From: Megalobrama amblycephala | Taxonomy: Eukaryota > Chordata > Actinopteri > Cypriniformes > Xenocyprididae | Length of the DNA stretch: 64,000 bases | Direction: 5' to 3' | NCBI RefSeq assembly: GCF_018812025.1 | Contig: NC_063061.1 | Coordinates: 32,297,697 to 32,361,696 of the forward strand | Shown here: in pieces, positions 45,830 through 56,291 of the stretch | Layout: each line of letters starts with the position of its first letter | Numbering within the stretch: the stretch's first letter is position 1 | Position numbers and translations under genes: made by a program | The notes under the pieces: generated by a model | What the model saw: only the letters and a program-made list of their open reading frames with translations | Told to the model about the DNA's origin: nothing | Database searches by the model: none

Positions 45830-48319
45830 TTAGAACTTGATGGAATCTAGCTTCAAGTCCAGTTCATCCTGAATCAGTTCGGCCACTTCCACAGCCAAAA
45901 CCGCAGCACATAGTTCAAGTCTCGGTATGGTTGGCTCTGACCGAGGAGCGAGCTTAGACTTCCCCATGACAAATCCAATGTCAACAATGTCTTCTTGGAT
46001 GATCCTCAAATAAGCTACAGCCCCAATGGCCATAGTAGAGGCATCACAGAACACACAGAGTTCCATCCGTTCGGCCTTGATTAGAGAGAGACCTGTGTAC
46101 ATCCTTGAAATATGGAAGTGCTTCAGCTCTTGAAGTGAGTTTCGCCAAGCCTCCCACTTGCCTAATTTCTCTTCAGGTAATGGAGTGTCCCATTCTGAAG
46201 CCTCAAAATTCAGCTCTCGGAGAAAAGCCCTGCCTTGAATTACGACAGGAGCCAAAAAACCCAAGGGATCAAAAATACTGTTCACCATGGAGAGAACTCC
46301 ACGACGAGTAAACGGTTTTACCTCAATGGACACAGAGAAGGTGAATGTGTCCATAGCTACGTCCCACAGGAGGCCTAAGCTGCGCTGGATGGGCGACTCC
46401 TTCGCACAGAGGTCTACCTCTTTTCCCTCTGCCACACAGTCCTCACTTGGGAAAGCTGCCAAAACAGCCGGACTATTCGATGCAAACTTGTGGAGCCTGA
46501 TGTTAGACTCAGCAAGCGAAGCCTGAGTCCTACGCAGCAAGTCAATGGCTTCTGCATCGGTAGCGACAGAACAAAGACCGTCATCAACATAAAAGTGATG
46601 CTCGACAAAGTTAACGGTGTCTTGTCCATATGTTTGTGCACCGTTTCTGACAGCCCTTCTAAGCCCATAAATTGCTACTGCTGGGGACGGGCTGTTCCCA
46701 AACACATGGACTTTCATCCTGTAGTCTACGACTTCACTCGTTACATCATTGTTCTTGAACCATAAGAACCTCAAATAGTTCCTGTGTTTCTCTTCTATGA
46801 GAAAGCAGTAAAACCTCTGCCTTATGTCTGCCATAACAGCCACCTTTTCCTTTCGGAACCGCATGAGTACTCCCAGAAGAGAGTTATTAAGATCGGGCCC
46901 AGTCAATAGTACATTATTTAAAGAGATTCCGGAGTGTTGGGCACTCGCATCAAACACCACCCTGATTTGACCCGGTTTTTGTGGGTGAAATACTGCAAAG
47001 CTCGGTAAATACCAACACTCTTCATCTTCCCTAAGTCCAGGTGCCACCTCAGCATGATCATTCTCCAGCAGTTTATCCATGAACGCTACATATTGCTGTT
47101 CCATCTCCGGCTTTCTTCTCAAGTTGCGTTGAAGTGATGCAAATCGTTTGAGTGCTTGGCTGCGGTTGTTAGGCAACCGTTCTCTAGGCTGCTTGAACGG
47201 TAGTGGAGCGACCCAACTGTTTGAATCATTTCTGTAGACTTCTTTGTCCATTATGTTTAAGAAAGTCTCATCCTCAATTGATGGTGCCAGCTTGTTGTCC
47301 TGTTCAGTGCGATCGAATACATTTTTCCCCAGCTTGTCTTCTTTAGCCCTGCTAAGCCCTAAAACACTCTTCCTGGGCTCTTTGCTGTGAAGTTCATCAC
47401 TGACATGCATAAAACTTGTGCACGGTTGGAGGAGCGAAGGCCGTTGACAATCAAGCACTATCGTCCTGTACGTGCTGACATTTGGCTTGTGCGCATTTCC
47501 TAGGCAGACCTCACCAACCAACACCCAACCTAGGTCAAGACGTTGAGCAAAAGGGGCGTTGGGAGGGCCATTCACTTGTTCCCTTACCTTGTGCACTCTA
47601 ATTATGTCTCTACCCAGCAGCAGCAGGATCTCTGCAGTGGAGTCCAACTCAGGAATGTGTTCTGCTACTTTGACGAGGTGAGGTTGATGAAGAGCGGCAT
47701 TCGGTGTGGGAATTTCAGCCCGGTTGTCAGGTAAGTCATTACATTCGATAAGTGGGGGGAGAGGGATTGTCACTTTCCCATCAAGTGCTTTGACCAAAAA
47801 ATCTTCAGCCCTTCTACCAAATGTTTCCTCCGTGCCGGAGCACGTTCTCAGTAAGTAAGGATATGGCTTACTCTGAATGTTGAAAAGATCGAAGAAACTG
47901 GACGTCGCCAATGACCGGTTGCTTTGGTCATCTAAAACGATATATGCCTTGATGGCTTTATCTGGACAGCCCTTGTGATACACCTTTGCTAGGCATATCT
48001 TGGAACATGACCTTCCAACTTGTTCCGCACCACATACTTCAGTACAGCTTGAGCTGACGACTTCCCTACTGTCGTTACCCTCTTCTCCCTCCCCGCCATT
48101 CATCGACGAGATTACAGGAGCCGTGGACTGTGGTGGAGGGCCCGGATGCATAGCTGAGACATGTTTGGTGCTGTCACACTCGGAACATTTCACTACTGCA
48201 GTGCAGTCCTTTGCCACATGACTACTTGAGCCACAGCATTTAAAGCAGAATCCTCTCTCTTTCAGAAAAGCTTTCCTGACTTGAAGGTCTTTGGCTCTAA
48301 AGGCTTTGCACTTCTTCAA
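45830..48319 (-). pseudogene. BEL/Pao pol: zinc knuckle, protease, reverse transcriptase, RNase H
   Basis: 829 open codons. Order: two Cys/His knuckles (CFKCCGSSSHVAKDC; CSECDSTKHVSAMH), protease with DQSNRSLA as active-site region at about residue 130, RT with GQIRVVFDASAQHSGISLN, VMADIRQRFYCFLI (usual aspartate-metal motif partly changed: DI-RQ) and the YVDD box at about residue 578, then RNase H (VFCDASTMAIGAVAYL, TIPRLELCAAVLA). The frame starts three bases from the gag end but is shifted relative to gag, so the original single gag-pol ORF is broken. A TAA ends it within RNase H. Confidence 0.8.
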
Positions 48320-49785
48320 TGGATGTGGTTTTGCATGTATAGGGCAGCTCTTATTTGGATCAATAGAAGTGCTTGACTCTGCTGGGGAGACATTGGTCTT
48401 ATGAACTGCAATGGGGTTCTTTGTGCTTTTAAGGGACTTTCAACCTTTACAGAAGATCCACTTGCATTTAAAAAGACAAAACTTGGATCATTCCTTTTCT
48501 TAGCCTCATAGCAGATGAATCTGGTAAAGAATTCAAATGGTGGAAACCATCCTCCATTTTCTTCTTTAAACCTTGAACCCGCAGAGATCCATTTTTCTTG
48601 AAGTCCATAAGGCAGTTTGGTTACTATAGGTTCAATGCCTCGAGCAGTATCCAGGTAGGACAAACCTGGAGAGTAGCCATCTTCCTTAGCACACTGCACT
48701 TCCATCAGCAGATCCGCTAACTCCCTTAACTTCACATTTTCTTTAGCCGAAACCTTAGGGAACTTATCGAGTCGCGTGAAGAGGGCTTTTTCAACTACCT
48801 CTGGTGCTGTGTAGCATTCCTGAAAACGTTCCCAGGCTTTTCTGAGTGCTACGTCTGGACTCGCTACATGCACTGAACGCAGGCGCTTCACTTGGTTGCT
48901 GGATTCTTTGCCAAGCCATCGAGTCATTAAGTCTAACTCCTCAGTCGCAGTGAGAGCCAGCCCTTGTGTGGCATTTTTATATGAAGGCTGCCAAGCGTGA
49001 TAATTTTCCGGTTTCTCGTCAAACTCATACAAGCTTGCGCTCACCAGGTCACGTCGAGCTAAATATTGCGCAAGTAGCATGTTCAGTAGCAGACGCCCTG
49101 GTCGGGTTTTAGTTGGGGGTAATAGCACGGAGCAGAAATATTCAAGTCAGTATGAAACTTCTTCGAATCGACTTGAGCATCCTCTCTGTCTGTTAAAGTC
49201 TTACCATATGACAGTTCGACTGCCGGTGGAGCATAAGCACCGTCTAGACCATCCTCCAATAAATTCACATTTCATATGTCATTAGCCTGACGTACCTCAT
49301 GTGAAGGAACATGGTCCTGCCGGTATGGAGAGAAGGGGTTATTCGGACTGAAAATAAGAGCGCCATCCGCAACAGGCAGAAAAGTCTGAGAGCAATCCTC
49401 AGTAAGTGCCCGCCTTGCGGAGCTAGTCAGGTCAAAATGAGTTTGGACGTATTCGCTTGTCCGTTCCATTTTATCTTCTCTTGAAGCGCTTGTTTCATCC
49501 AACAGAATACACTTCGCAATTGTATCAGCCGCTCCCAAACGGCTGCTTCAGCTTTGGCAGCCGCCGCTTCACAACACATCGCGAGTTTTTTTTTACTTTC
49601 TCCAACTGTGATTCAGCTTCTTTAGCTGCCTTTTCTATTTTTGCTTTAGCCTCTCTTTCTGCATATTCAGCGCGTACTTTAGCAGCTGCTGCTTTAGCCC
49701 GTGCACGGATTGCTGCACTGCTTGATGACGCAGATGAGTGAGAACTTCCACTAGCTACAGAAGACTTAGTACGTTTTCCTTCCAT
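48316..49785 (-). pseudogene. BEL/Pao gag, multiple frameshifts
   Basis: ATG at 49785 (MEGKRTKSSVASGSSHSSAS) opens an Ala/Lys/Glu-rich coiled coil that breaks at an A run near 49590; the next frame continues ALTEDCSQTFLPVADG to 49272. Further frames (49268-49083, then 49128-48316) carry the conserved Pao Gag: LARRDLVSASLYEFDEKPEN, WLGKESSNQVKRLRSVHVAS, KLRELADLLMEVQCAKEDG, GWFPPFEFFTRFICYEAKKR. At least three frame changes. Nucleocapsid knuckles follow in the pol frame. Confidence 0.75.
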
Positions 49786-49824
49786 CTTGTCACGATGTTC
49801 AACACTAACTTCGTGTCTTTTCAC

Positions 49825-50239
49825 TGTGCTGTCCTCACTGCAGTGTAGCAACTGCAGCTATACAGCCAGCTAACTCTGATACAAAATGACGAAAAGTCAT
49901 AGTGAGCGATTTCTTGCTGTTTACTGTGGCTTTCAACATCATCTTACATGACAGAGTGAAAACTGTAACAAAGGAAAAAAGTTTGAATGTTTTAACAAAT
50001 CTTGTCTAATGAAATATATCTGTATCTGCATGTAAATAAACACTGTAACTATGTTTGGTCTTTTCTTTTAAACATTATTGTAACATCAACTTATTAACAT
50101 AATGAATTTTGTACTTATGACGTTGCTTCTAGCGCTAACAACAGATGGATTGCATGTACACACATACTGTCAACTTCCTTCTTTCCTTACAGGAAATGAC
50201 CTCTAACCCCGAACTCCAGATCTACATCATATCAAAATA
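49825..50239 (-). repeat. BEL/Pao 5' LTR
   Basis: Near-identical partner of 43524-43938; substitutions seen at cgtag/catag, gcaat/gcgat, acgacatt/atgacgtt and aataacc/aatgacc. The gag leader (gtgaaaagacacgaagttag on the minus strand) follows directly; no primer-binding site could be assigned. Confidence 0.8.
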
Positions 50240-50344
50240 GCTGCTGGAAAGCCCTTAACATGGGTTAACACCCCAGTATAGTGATGCCTTAATGTAACAA
50301 GCACCGTCTTTCGGATACAAACCGAGGTATCTCTGTGGTCATAA

Positions 50345-50404
<60 letters not shown>

Positions 50405-50610
50405 TATATATCTCTCTCCTCTCCATATAGCTGGTGTGTGGTGAGCGCACTGGCGCCGTTGTATGTGGCTGCCGTCGCATCATCCAAGTGGATGCTGCAC
50501 ACTGGTGGTGGATGAGGAGAGACCCCTGATATGATTGTAAAGCGCTTTGGGTGTACAGTTGTACATATGAAAGCGCTATATAAATGCCTCATTCATTCAT
50601 TCATTCAAAA
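50240..50610 (+). mobile_element. LINE/SINE 3' tail with CATT repeats
   Basis: gcccttaacatgggttaaca, gtaacaagcaccgtctttcg, then after a (TA)n run ggtgtgtggtgagcgcactg, ggatgctgcacactggtggt and gtaaagcgctttgggtgtac, ending in attc repeats (50590-50608). These are the words of an abundant fish retroposon 3' end. A (TA)n microsatellite at 50347-50401 has expanded inside. No ORF. Confidence 0.55.
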
Positions 50611-50612
50611 AA

Positions 50613-50845
50613 CCACAGTAGAGCTATGTACTATTTTTGGAAGCTGTTACAGAAACATTTTTACAAAAAAAATCTTCTGATTTAACCTTGAGATTTGAAG
50701 TATTAGATAGCTTAGATATTTGCACCACTACAAAGACACTAATTCTTAATTTCTGATAGAAATGCAAAATCAATCGGTAGTTTATAACGAGACACAAACT
50801 TTTACATTTAATTGCGTTTGGTCCCATTTATTTTTGATCACAGTG
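50613..50845 (-). repeat. Dispersed repeat, inverted partner of 2217-2405
   Basis: Reverse complement of this segment aligns with the flank upstream of the zinc-finger gene (same words ctaatacttcaaatctcaag, aaatgtttctgtaacagct). It keeps about 70 bp missing from the other copy. Confidence 0.55.
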
Positions 50846-52672
50846 CATACACATACAAACTTTTAGTCCAAAAGTGCGCACATTTGGAGAAATGCACATT
50901 TACAAATTGGCAAACAAATTGGATAACAATTTAAAACAATGTCAACAACTACATGCATGCACAGTTTTGAGGCAGCTTTAATCGCATGTTTGGTAATTTC
51001 ATGACTTAACTTACAACAGAACAACGACGGTGCATTGTTGTAGTTTCTTTTGCGCTCTATTTAAACCATAATAAAGTAATTATGCAGCGCGCGCCGGCGC
51101 ATTTGCGCATGCAATTCTTGAGTGCGCGCCACGAGCACAGTATAACGGCTGATTGGACAGTCGTGTTAATTTTTCTGAGTTTTACCGACATAGCCTGACA
51201 TCATCTCATCTGACCGCAGTTCACTGTTGTTCAAGTGAAGCTTCCTCGTCGTCACCTAACGTTACCTTTTCCCAGTGGCGGCTGGTGCAAAAAATATTTG
51301 GGGGGGGCGCAAAAAAAAAAAAAAAAAAAAAAATTCGAAATGCAGGAATGAATAGGCTAATTGTTAAATAACCATTTAACAAGTGATATAATAATGTATC
51401 TATCTAAAACATGGAAAATTCAGTATTTAAAGCATGCCATAGGGCTGTGATCTAAAAAAAAACTGTATTTAATTAAAAAAAAATAATAATTATTTAAGAT
51501 CCTGCCCAATATTGTCCTAGAAACAATGTTCATATTGAAGGCTATGAAAAAAACATGAATGTAACTGTAGTATATGCTATAAATTATGTGCAAAAAAGAG
51601 GTCAAATCATATTAGGCCTAGGCTACATTCTAAAATTGTACCTTTACAATCTAAAAACAAAATGTTTTTGAAGCAGAAATTAAATACACTAAACTAAAAA
51701 TGAAAATAAATAAAAACAAAAGAACAGACTAATAATTATTATTATTTTGATTACCCTACAATAGTCATTTTACACAGTTACTGCTATCGTACAAATACAC
51801 TTAGTTGTAGGTTCGAAATTCTACATATGACATAATTATGTTCGCCAACAAAAACAAATTTTCAACAAATATTTTGAGCAGAATGTATTTTACTCAGATT
51901 GAACTCCGTCTGTTCGGCGCGCGGCGGCGCTCGTTCATGGAAGTTTGTGCTTGCTGAAGGCTCGTCCACGCCTGACTGCAAAATGGAAATATTTTCTCGA
52001 CTTTCTAACTTTTACAGGTGGAGAATATGTCTGTCAAATGTAAATTATGCACTGAGGAAATTATTAAATGTCATTTCAGCTTAAAAAAAAATTATTAATA
52101 GAGGTATGTTTGTTTCCACCAATCGCTGCACAAGTTAAGGTTAGGTATGATGACGAAAGCACGTTAGTGCGAGCCCTCCTGGAACCCATAGAGCAGGGAT
52201 GGGCAACTCCGGTCCTGGAGGGCCAGTGTCCTGCAGAGTTTAGCTCCAACCCTAATCAAACACACCTGAACCAGCTAATCAAGGTCTTCAGGATTAGTAG
52301 AAATCTATAGGCAAGTGAGTTTTTATCAGGGATGGAGATAAACTCTGCAGGACACTGGCCCTCCAGGACCGGAGTTGCCCATCCCTGCCATAGAGATTGC
52401 ATTGCAGTGCCTGCAGTTCGAAAAAAAAGTTCTTTGAATGGAGGTCTATGGGAGCAGTCGGGGCAAATCTCCGCCAGACTGAAATGCCCAAAAAGAATCG
52501 GTACTCCACAGAACGCAATTGACGCTGATTGGACTATATCCAGAGGCAGAACAAACAGCCTAGCAGTGACAGCTATAGAGTAACTCTGTGGTTGAATGTG
52601 ATTGAAAAATCCGTCCCTTTCTCACTTTGGTGGTGCGTCGCCCTATTTGCCCTAATGAAGAAACCGCCCCTG
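50846..52672. other. Non-coding stretch, possible hAT-like element at 51273-52672
   Basis: cagtggcggctggtgc at 51273 and aaccgcccctg at 52662-52672 resemble the two ends of a known type of fish hAT repeat, and ctaacgtta occurs near both outer sides (51258, 52675), but the spacing to the ends differs and the inverted match is short. An A run (51310-51334) lies inside. 51060-51130 is CpG-rich (gcgcgcgccggcgcatttgc). No gene seen. Confidence 0.35.
52194..52387. mobile_element. hAT-type MITE, 194 bp, perfect 8-bp target duplication
   Basis: Ends cagggatgggcaactccggt and its perfect mirror accggagttgcccatccctg; flanks ccatagag on both sides (52186-52193, 52388-52395). This complete copy is the reference for the diverged fragments at 1500-1612 and 23540-23800. 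Non-coding; moved by a hAT transposase supplied elsewhere. Confidence 0.9.
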
Positions 52673-52793
52673 TGTCTAACGTTATCTATTTTTCAAGAAA
52701 GAAATTGCGCACACACACACACATACATTCAGCACCTTTGCCCGGTTAATTTAAAAGAGTTGTTTTTCTTATAAGCCAAAAGCTTCACTGTAG

Positions 52794-52831
<38 letters not shown>

Positions 52832-53068
52832 CCTCGCTCAAATTCATTCAAAAAATTGAATTCTTAAACTAATAACTGTAGATAAAATATCAAACGCCAA
52901 TTACCTTTATTTTCCGGTCTGGAAATCTGTTCAGTCAGATTTTGTGCTGCAGTACAACCATGACACTGACAGCTGTTAACTTATCCATTCTGACAGGTAA
53001 TCATGGCCACTTGACATGAAATATATAAATAATTTTAATAGCACGGCCATTCAGAAACCGAGGGTCTG
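52673..53068. other. Non-coding spacer with CA and CT microsatellites
   Basis: (CA)n at 52712-52724 and (CT)n at 52797-52824. No gene or element otherwise. Confidence 0.5.
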
Positions 53069-54644
53069 CAAACCCGATTCCAAAAAAGTTGGGACACTGT
53101 ACAAATTGTGAATAAAAAAGGAATGCAATAATTTACAAATCTCCTAAACTTTAAATATTTTATTCACAATAGAATATAGATAACATATCAGATGTTGAAA
53201 GTGAGACATTTTGAAATGTCATGCCAAATATTGGCTCATTTTGGATTTCATGAGAGCTAGTTTGGACAGGTAGCAATAAGAGGCTGGAAAAGTTAAATGT
53301 ACATATAAGGAACAGCTGGAGGACCAATTTGCAACTTATTAGGTCAATTGGCAACATGATTGGGTATAAAAAGAGCCTCTCAGAGTGGCAGTGTCTTTCA
53401 GAAGTCAAGATGGGCAGAGGATCACCAATTCCCCCAATGCTGCTGTGAAAAATAGTGGAGCAATATCAGAAAGGAGTTTCTTAGAGAAAAATTGCAAAGA
53501 GTTTGAAGTTATCATCATCTACAGTGCATAATATCATCCAAAGATTCAGAGAATCTGGAACAATCTCTGTGCGTAAGGGTCAAGGCCGGAAAACCATACT
53601 GGATGCCCGTGATCTTCGGGCCCTTAGACGGCACTGCATCACATACAGGAATGCTACTGTAATGGAAATCACAACATGGGCTCAGGAATACTTCCAGAAA
53701 ACGGTGTCGGTGAACACAGTCCACCATGCCATTCGCCGTTGCCGGCTAAAACTCTATAGGTCAAAAAAGAAGCCATATCTAAACATGATCCAGAAACGCA
53801 GGCGATTTCTCTGGGCCAAGGCTCATTTAAAATGGACTGTGGCAAAGTGGAAAACTGTTCTATGGTCAGATGAATCAAAGTTCTTTTTGGAAAACTGGGA
53901 CGCCACGTCATCCGGACTAAAGAGGACAAGGGCAACCCAAGTTGTCATCAGCGCTCAGTTCAGAAGCCTGCATCTCTGATGGTATAGGGTTGCATGAGAG
54001 CATGTGGCATGGGCAGCTTACACATCTGGAAAGGCACCATCAATGCTGAAAGGTATATCCAAGTTCTAGAACAACATATGCTCCCATCCAGTTGTTGTCT
54101 CTTTCAGGGAAGACCTTGCATTTTCCAACATGACAATGCCAGACCACATACTGCATCAATTACAACATCATGGCTGCCTAGAAGAAGGATCCGGGTACTG
54201 AAATGACCAGCCTGCAGTCCAGATCTTTCACCCATAGAAAACATTTGGTGCATCATAAAGAGGAAGATGCGACAAAGAAGACCTAAGACAGTTGAGCAAC
54301 TAGAAGCCTGTATTAGACAAGAATGGGACAACATTCCTATTCCTAAACTTGAGCAACTTGTCTCCTCAGTCCCCAGACATTTGCAGACTGTTATAAAAAG
54401 AAGAGGCGATGCCACACAGTGGTAAACATGGCCTTGTCCCAACTTTTTTGAGATGTGTTGATGCCATGAATTTTAAAATCAACTTATTTTTCCCTTAAAA
54501 TGATACATTTTCTCAGTTTAAACATTTGATATGTCATCTATGTTGTATTCTGAATAAAATATTGAAATTTGAAACTTCCACATCATTGCATTCTGTTTTT
54601 ATTCACAATTTGTACAGTGTCCCAACTTTTTTGGAATCGGGTTG
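53069..54644 (+). mobile_element. Tc1-like element (copy B), near full length
   Basis: Ends caaacccgattccaaaaaag and cttttttggaatcgggttg, 1576 bp. TA on the right (54645-54646); the left flank reads tg, a mutated TA. Same family as copy A at 42258. Contains a transposase gene on the plus strand with stops and a deletion. A second internal cccaacttttttgag (54437-54451) lies before the 3' flank, as usual for this family. Confidence 0.85.
53410..54425 (+). pseudogene. Tc1-like transposase in copy B, several lesions
   Basis: ATG at 53410 (MGRGSPIPP) is followed by a stop; KIVEQYQKGVS then a TAG, then RKIAKSLKLSSSTVHNIIQR (helix-turn-helix) and GQGRKTILDARDLRALRR. The first catalytic Asp lies in VLWSDESK (about 53870). 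Seven bases are missing just after it compared with copy A, shifting the frame. The second Asp (IFQHDNARPHTASI) and the PIENIWCIIKRKMRQRR block follow, separated by a TGA at 54205 where Trp is expected. The end GDATQW and TAA at 54425 look original. Confidence 0.8.
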
Positions 54645-54842
54645 TATGTCAACATTACAATTTAGAGTAATCTGTTATCGGAGGTGACTGTCCAATGAAT
54701 GTGGTTTCAGAAATGTACATATATAATCATGCAGTTAGCTAACAATATAATAATTTAGGCAATTGAATTTACAATCACTGTTAGCAGATTAATGATTACA
54801 TGTTAACAATAATTAGGATATAGAAATTTGGGAATGTGCATG
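54645..54842. other. Spacer before the Gypsy element
   Basis: AT-rich, nothing recognised. The last five bases (gcatg, 54838-54842) are the candidate left target duplication; the right partner lies outside the window. Confidence 0.4.
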
Positions 54843-54861
54843 TGTAGCTGGTTCAAATATT

Positions 54862-54901
<40 letters not shown>

Positions 54902-55154
54902 AAGAATAATGTTAATGAACTTCATCAAAACTTGTTATTTTCTTATATTCTCATGTTTGTGTTCAGAGTTATAATGAGGCATAACATGCATAATTAATTC
55001 GAGTAGGAACCGTTAATGCAGAATATTTTATGGGGCACATAATGGTGACGCACACAATACCTCGTGCGATGTGTGAACAGCGCCATCTTTAGAAGCACAT
55101 TTGCTATTGACGAGGTCGGTTGTGCTTTCTCTCGCTCTTCAAACAAGAGTGCTG

Positions 55155-55304
55155 GTAAGGAGATTTCTCTAAGTGTAAACAATATCATCGATTAATTTCA
55201 TGAGATAAATAATGTTTAAGTGTAATGTAAGACGGTGATTTCATGAAATGTAACGCATTGAATTGTATTTTGAACATTTTACTGAGATTGGTTTTGCTTA
55301 CTAG
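55155..55304 (+). other. Intron-like spacer inside the LTR
   Basis: 150 bp, begins GTAAGG (good donor after gctg) and ends TTACTAG. The same two flanks occur at 55832/55833 joined exactly at these borders, which is the best evidence that the spacer is removed from RNA. The 3' LTR has the same spacer at 63144-63294, one base longer. Confidence 0.75.
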
Positions 55305-55768
55305 CTTTTTCCATGCTGTATGGATCACTGAAGGGGAGAGACGTGTATCCCAAAAAACATTAATTGTGCTCTGTGTATTTCTGCAGGTATGTTCGTTGTT
55401 TATTGTATTATATGTTGAGAAATGTTTGAAATGTGTTTACTATCGAGTTTATACGAGTTTGATAGATACAAAAAAAAAGAGTGAGGTCTGTATGCAAACG
55501 TGATGTTATCAAATTTAATATTTTCAATTTAAATTGTGCAAAATCTGTAACTTTGCACATTTCCCCCCATTTAATTAATTTACTGATGCGAGTACGCGGT
55601 GAGGAACTATATTTTCTTTTTTTATATATATTTCATATGCCATATAATGGTGACATGTATTTTGTGACTTACTTTATTTGTTTGTTTTATCTTAATTATC
55701 TTGATTTATTTGATTTATACTATTTGTCTTATGTTTTGTAACTGTTAATTGAGTAAATTGCCTTCTTG

Positions 55769-55914
55769 AGAAGCACATTTGCTATTGACGAGGTCGGTTG
55801 TGCTTTCTCTCGCTCTTCAAACAAGAGTGCTGCTTTTTCCATGCTGTATGGATCACTGAAGGGGAGAGACGTGTATCCCAAAAAACATTAATTGTGCTCT
55901 GTGTATTTCTGCAG
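55769..55914 (+). repeat. Spacer-free A'-B' duplicate in the 5' LTR
   Basis: 146 bp identical to blocks A (55091-55154) and B (55305-55386) fused at the GT-AG borders. It is followed by acctgcttcttcag, not by the gtatgt that follows block B. Equivalent in the 3' LTR: 63761-63906. Confidence 0.9.
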
Positions 55915-55928
55915 ACCTGCTTCTTCAG

Positions 55929-55934
55929 AATAAA
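55929..55934 (+). terminator. Polyadenylation signal AATAAA in the LTR
   Basis: AATAAA in ttcagaataaaccttcctga, about 80 bp before the LTR end; in the 3' LTR (63921-63926) it would direct 3' end formation of the element's RNA. It lies after the A'-B' block. Confidence 0.6.
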
Positions 55935-56014
55935 CCTTCCTGAGACCTGCTCCACCTGTATTGTCATCTTTGAGAGCAACAAAACACAACCAGAGTAAAA
56001 CTGCTACATAAAAA

Positions 56015-56026
56015 TGGTGCCGTGAC
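56015..56026 (+). promoter_or_regulatory. Primer-binding site, matches tRNA-His 3' end
   Basis: tggtgccgtgac, six bases after the LTR, is complementary to the 3' end of vertebrate tRNA-His (GTCACGGCACCA) over 12 of 12 bases. First-strand cDNA synthesis would start here. Confidence 0.75.
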
Positions 56027-56291
56027 CTACTGGATCAACTGGATCAGCCGCAGCCGATCGCCGGAGTTGTGCAACGTGTTCGTGACGTATTGATGCTGCA
56101 TCTGGAGATCGAGGAATCGATTTCACCATTGTTCTGGTAACTGTAAACCAAAAAAAAAAAAAAAAACAGAGAGACCTTTTTCCGTGGACTGACATATTGA
56201 ACTGTTGTCTTTTTCCTCATCATACTTACTGGACATTGAATGAGGCCAGTTTTCTTTTGTGTTTATTCTGTCACTGTCATATATTTACACC

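Larger units (their letters stand above)
43524..50239 (-). mobile_element. BEL/Pao LTR retrotransposon, degenerate
   Basis: Two LTRs (43524-43938 and 49825-50239) of about 415 bp frame gag and pol on the minus strand. Domain order Gag, CCHC knuckles, protease, RT, RNase H, integrase and the RT/RNase H signatures are those of BEL/Pao. I counted about five substitutions between the LTRs (roughly 1 percent), so it is older than the Gypsy copy at 54843. Coding parts have several frameshifts and at least two stops. No clear 5-bp target duplication: the left flank is a TA microsatellite. Confidence 0.85.
54843..56008 (+). repeat. Gypsy 5' LTR with intron-like spacer and a spliced-looking internal duplicate
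   Basis: Parts in order: U3 with (TA)n (54864-54896); a gcgccatctt word (YY1-type, minus) at 55080-55089; block A 55091-55154; spacer 55155-55304 (gtaagg...ttactag); block B 55305-55386; second spacer 55387-55768 (gtatgt...cttcttgag); block A' 55769-55832; block B' 55833-55914, joined to A' with no spacer; then a U5-like end with AATAAA at 55929. A equals A' and B equals B' base for base. ORFs of 60-90 codons in the LTR have no resemblance to proteins and are probably chance. Confidence 0.9.

Noticed and set aside
50240..50300. Extending the BEL/Pao 5' LTR to about 50299
   Set aside because: A shared ccttaacat word suggested it, but the segment belongs to the retroposon tail that follows; the two LTRs align only to 50239/43938.
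55243..55741. ORFs inside the Gypsy LTR (also 63233-63733)
   Set aside because: They read through the intron-like spacers; AT-rich, no protein resemblance, one is split by a one-base difference between LTRs.
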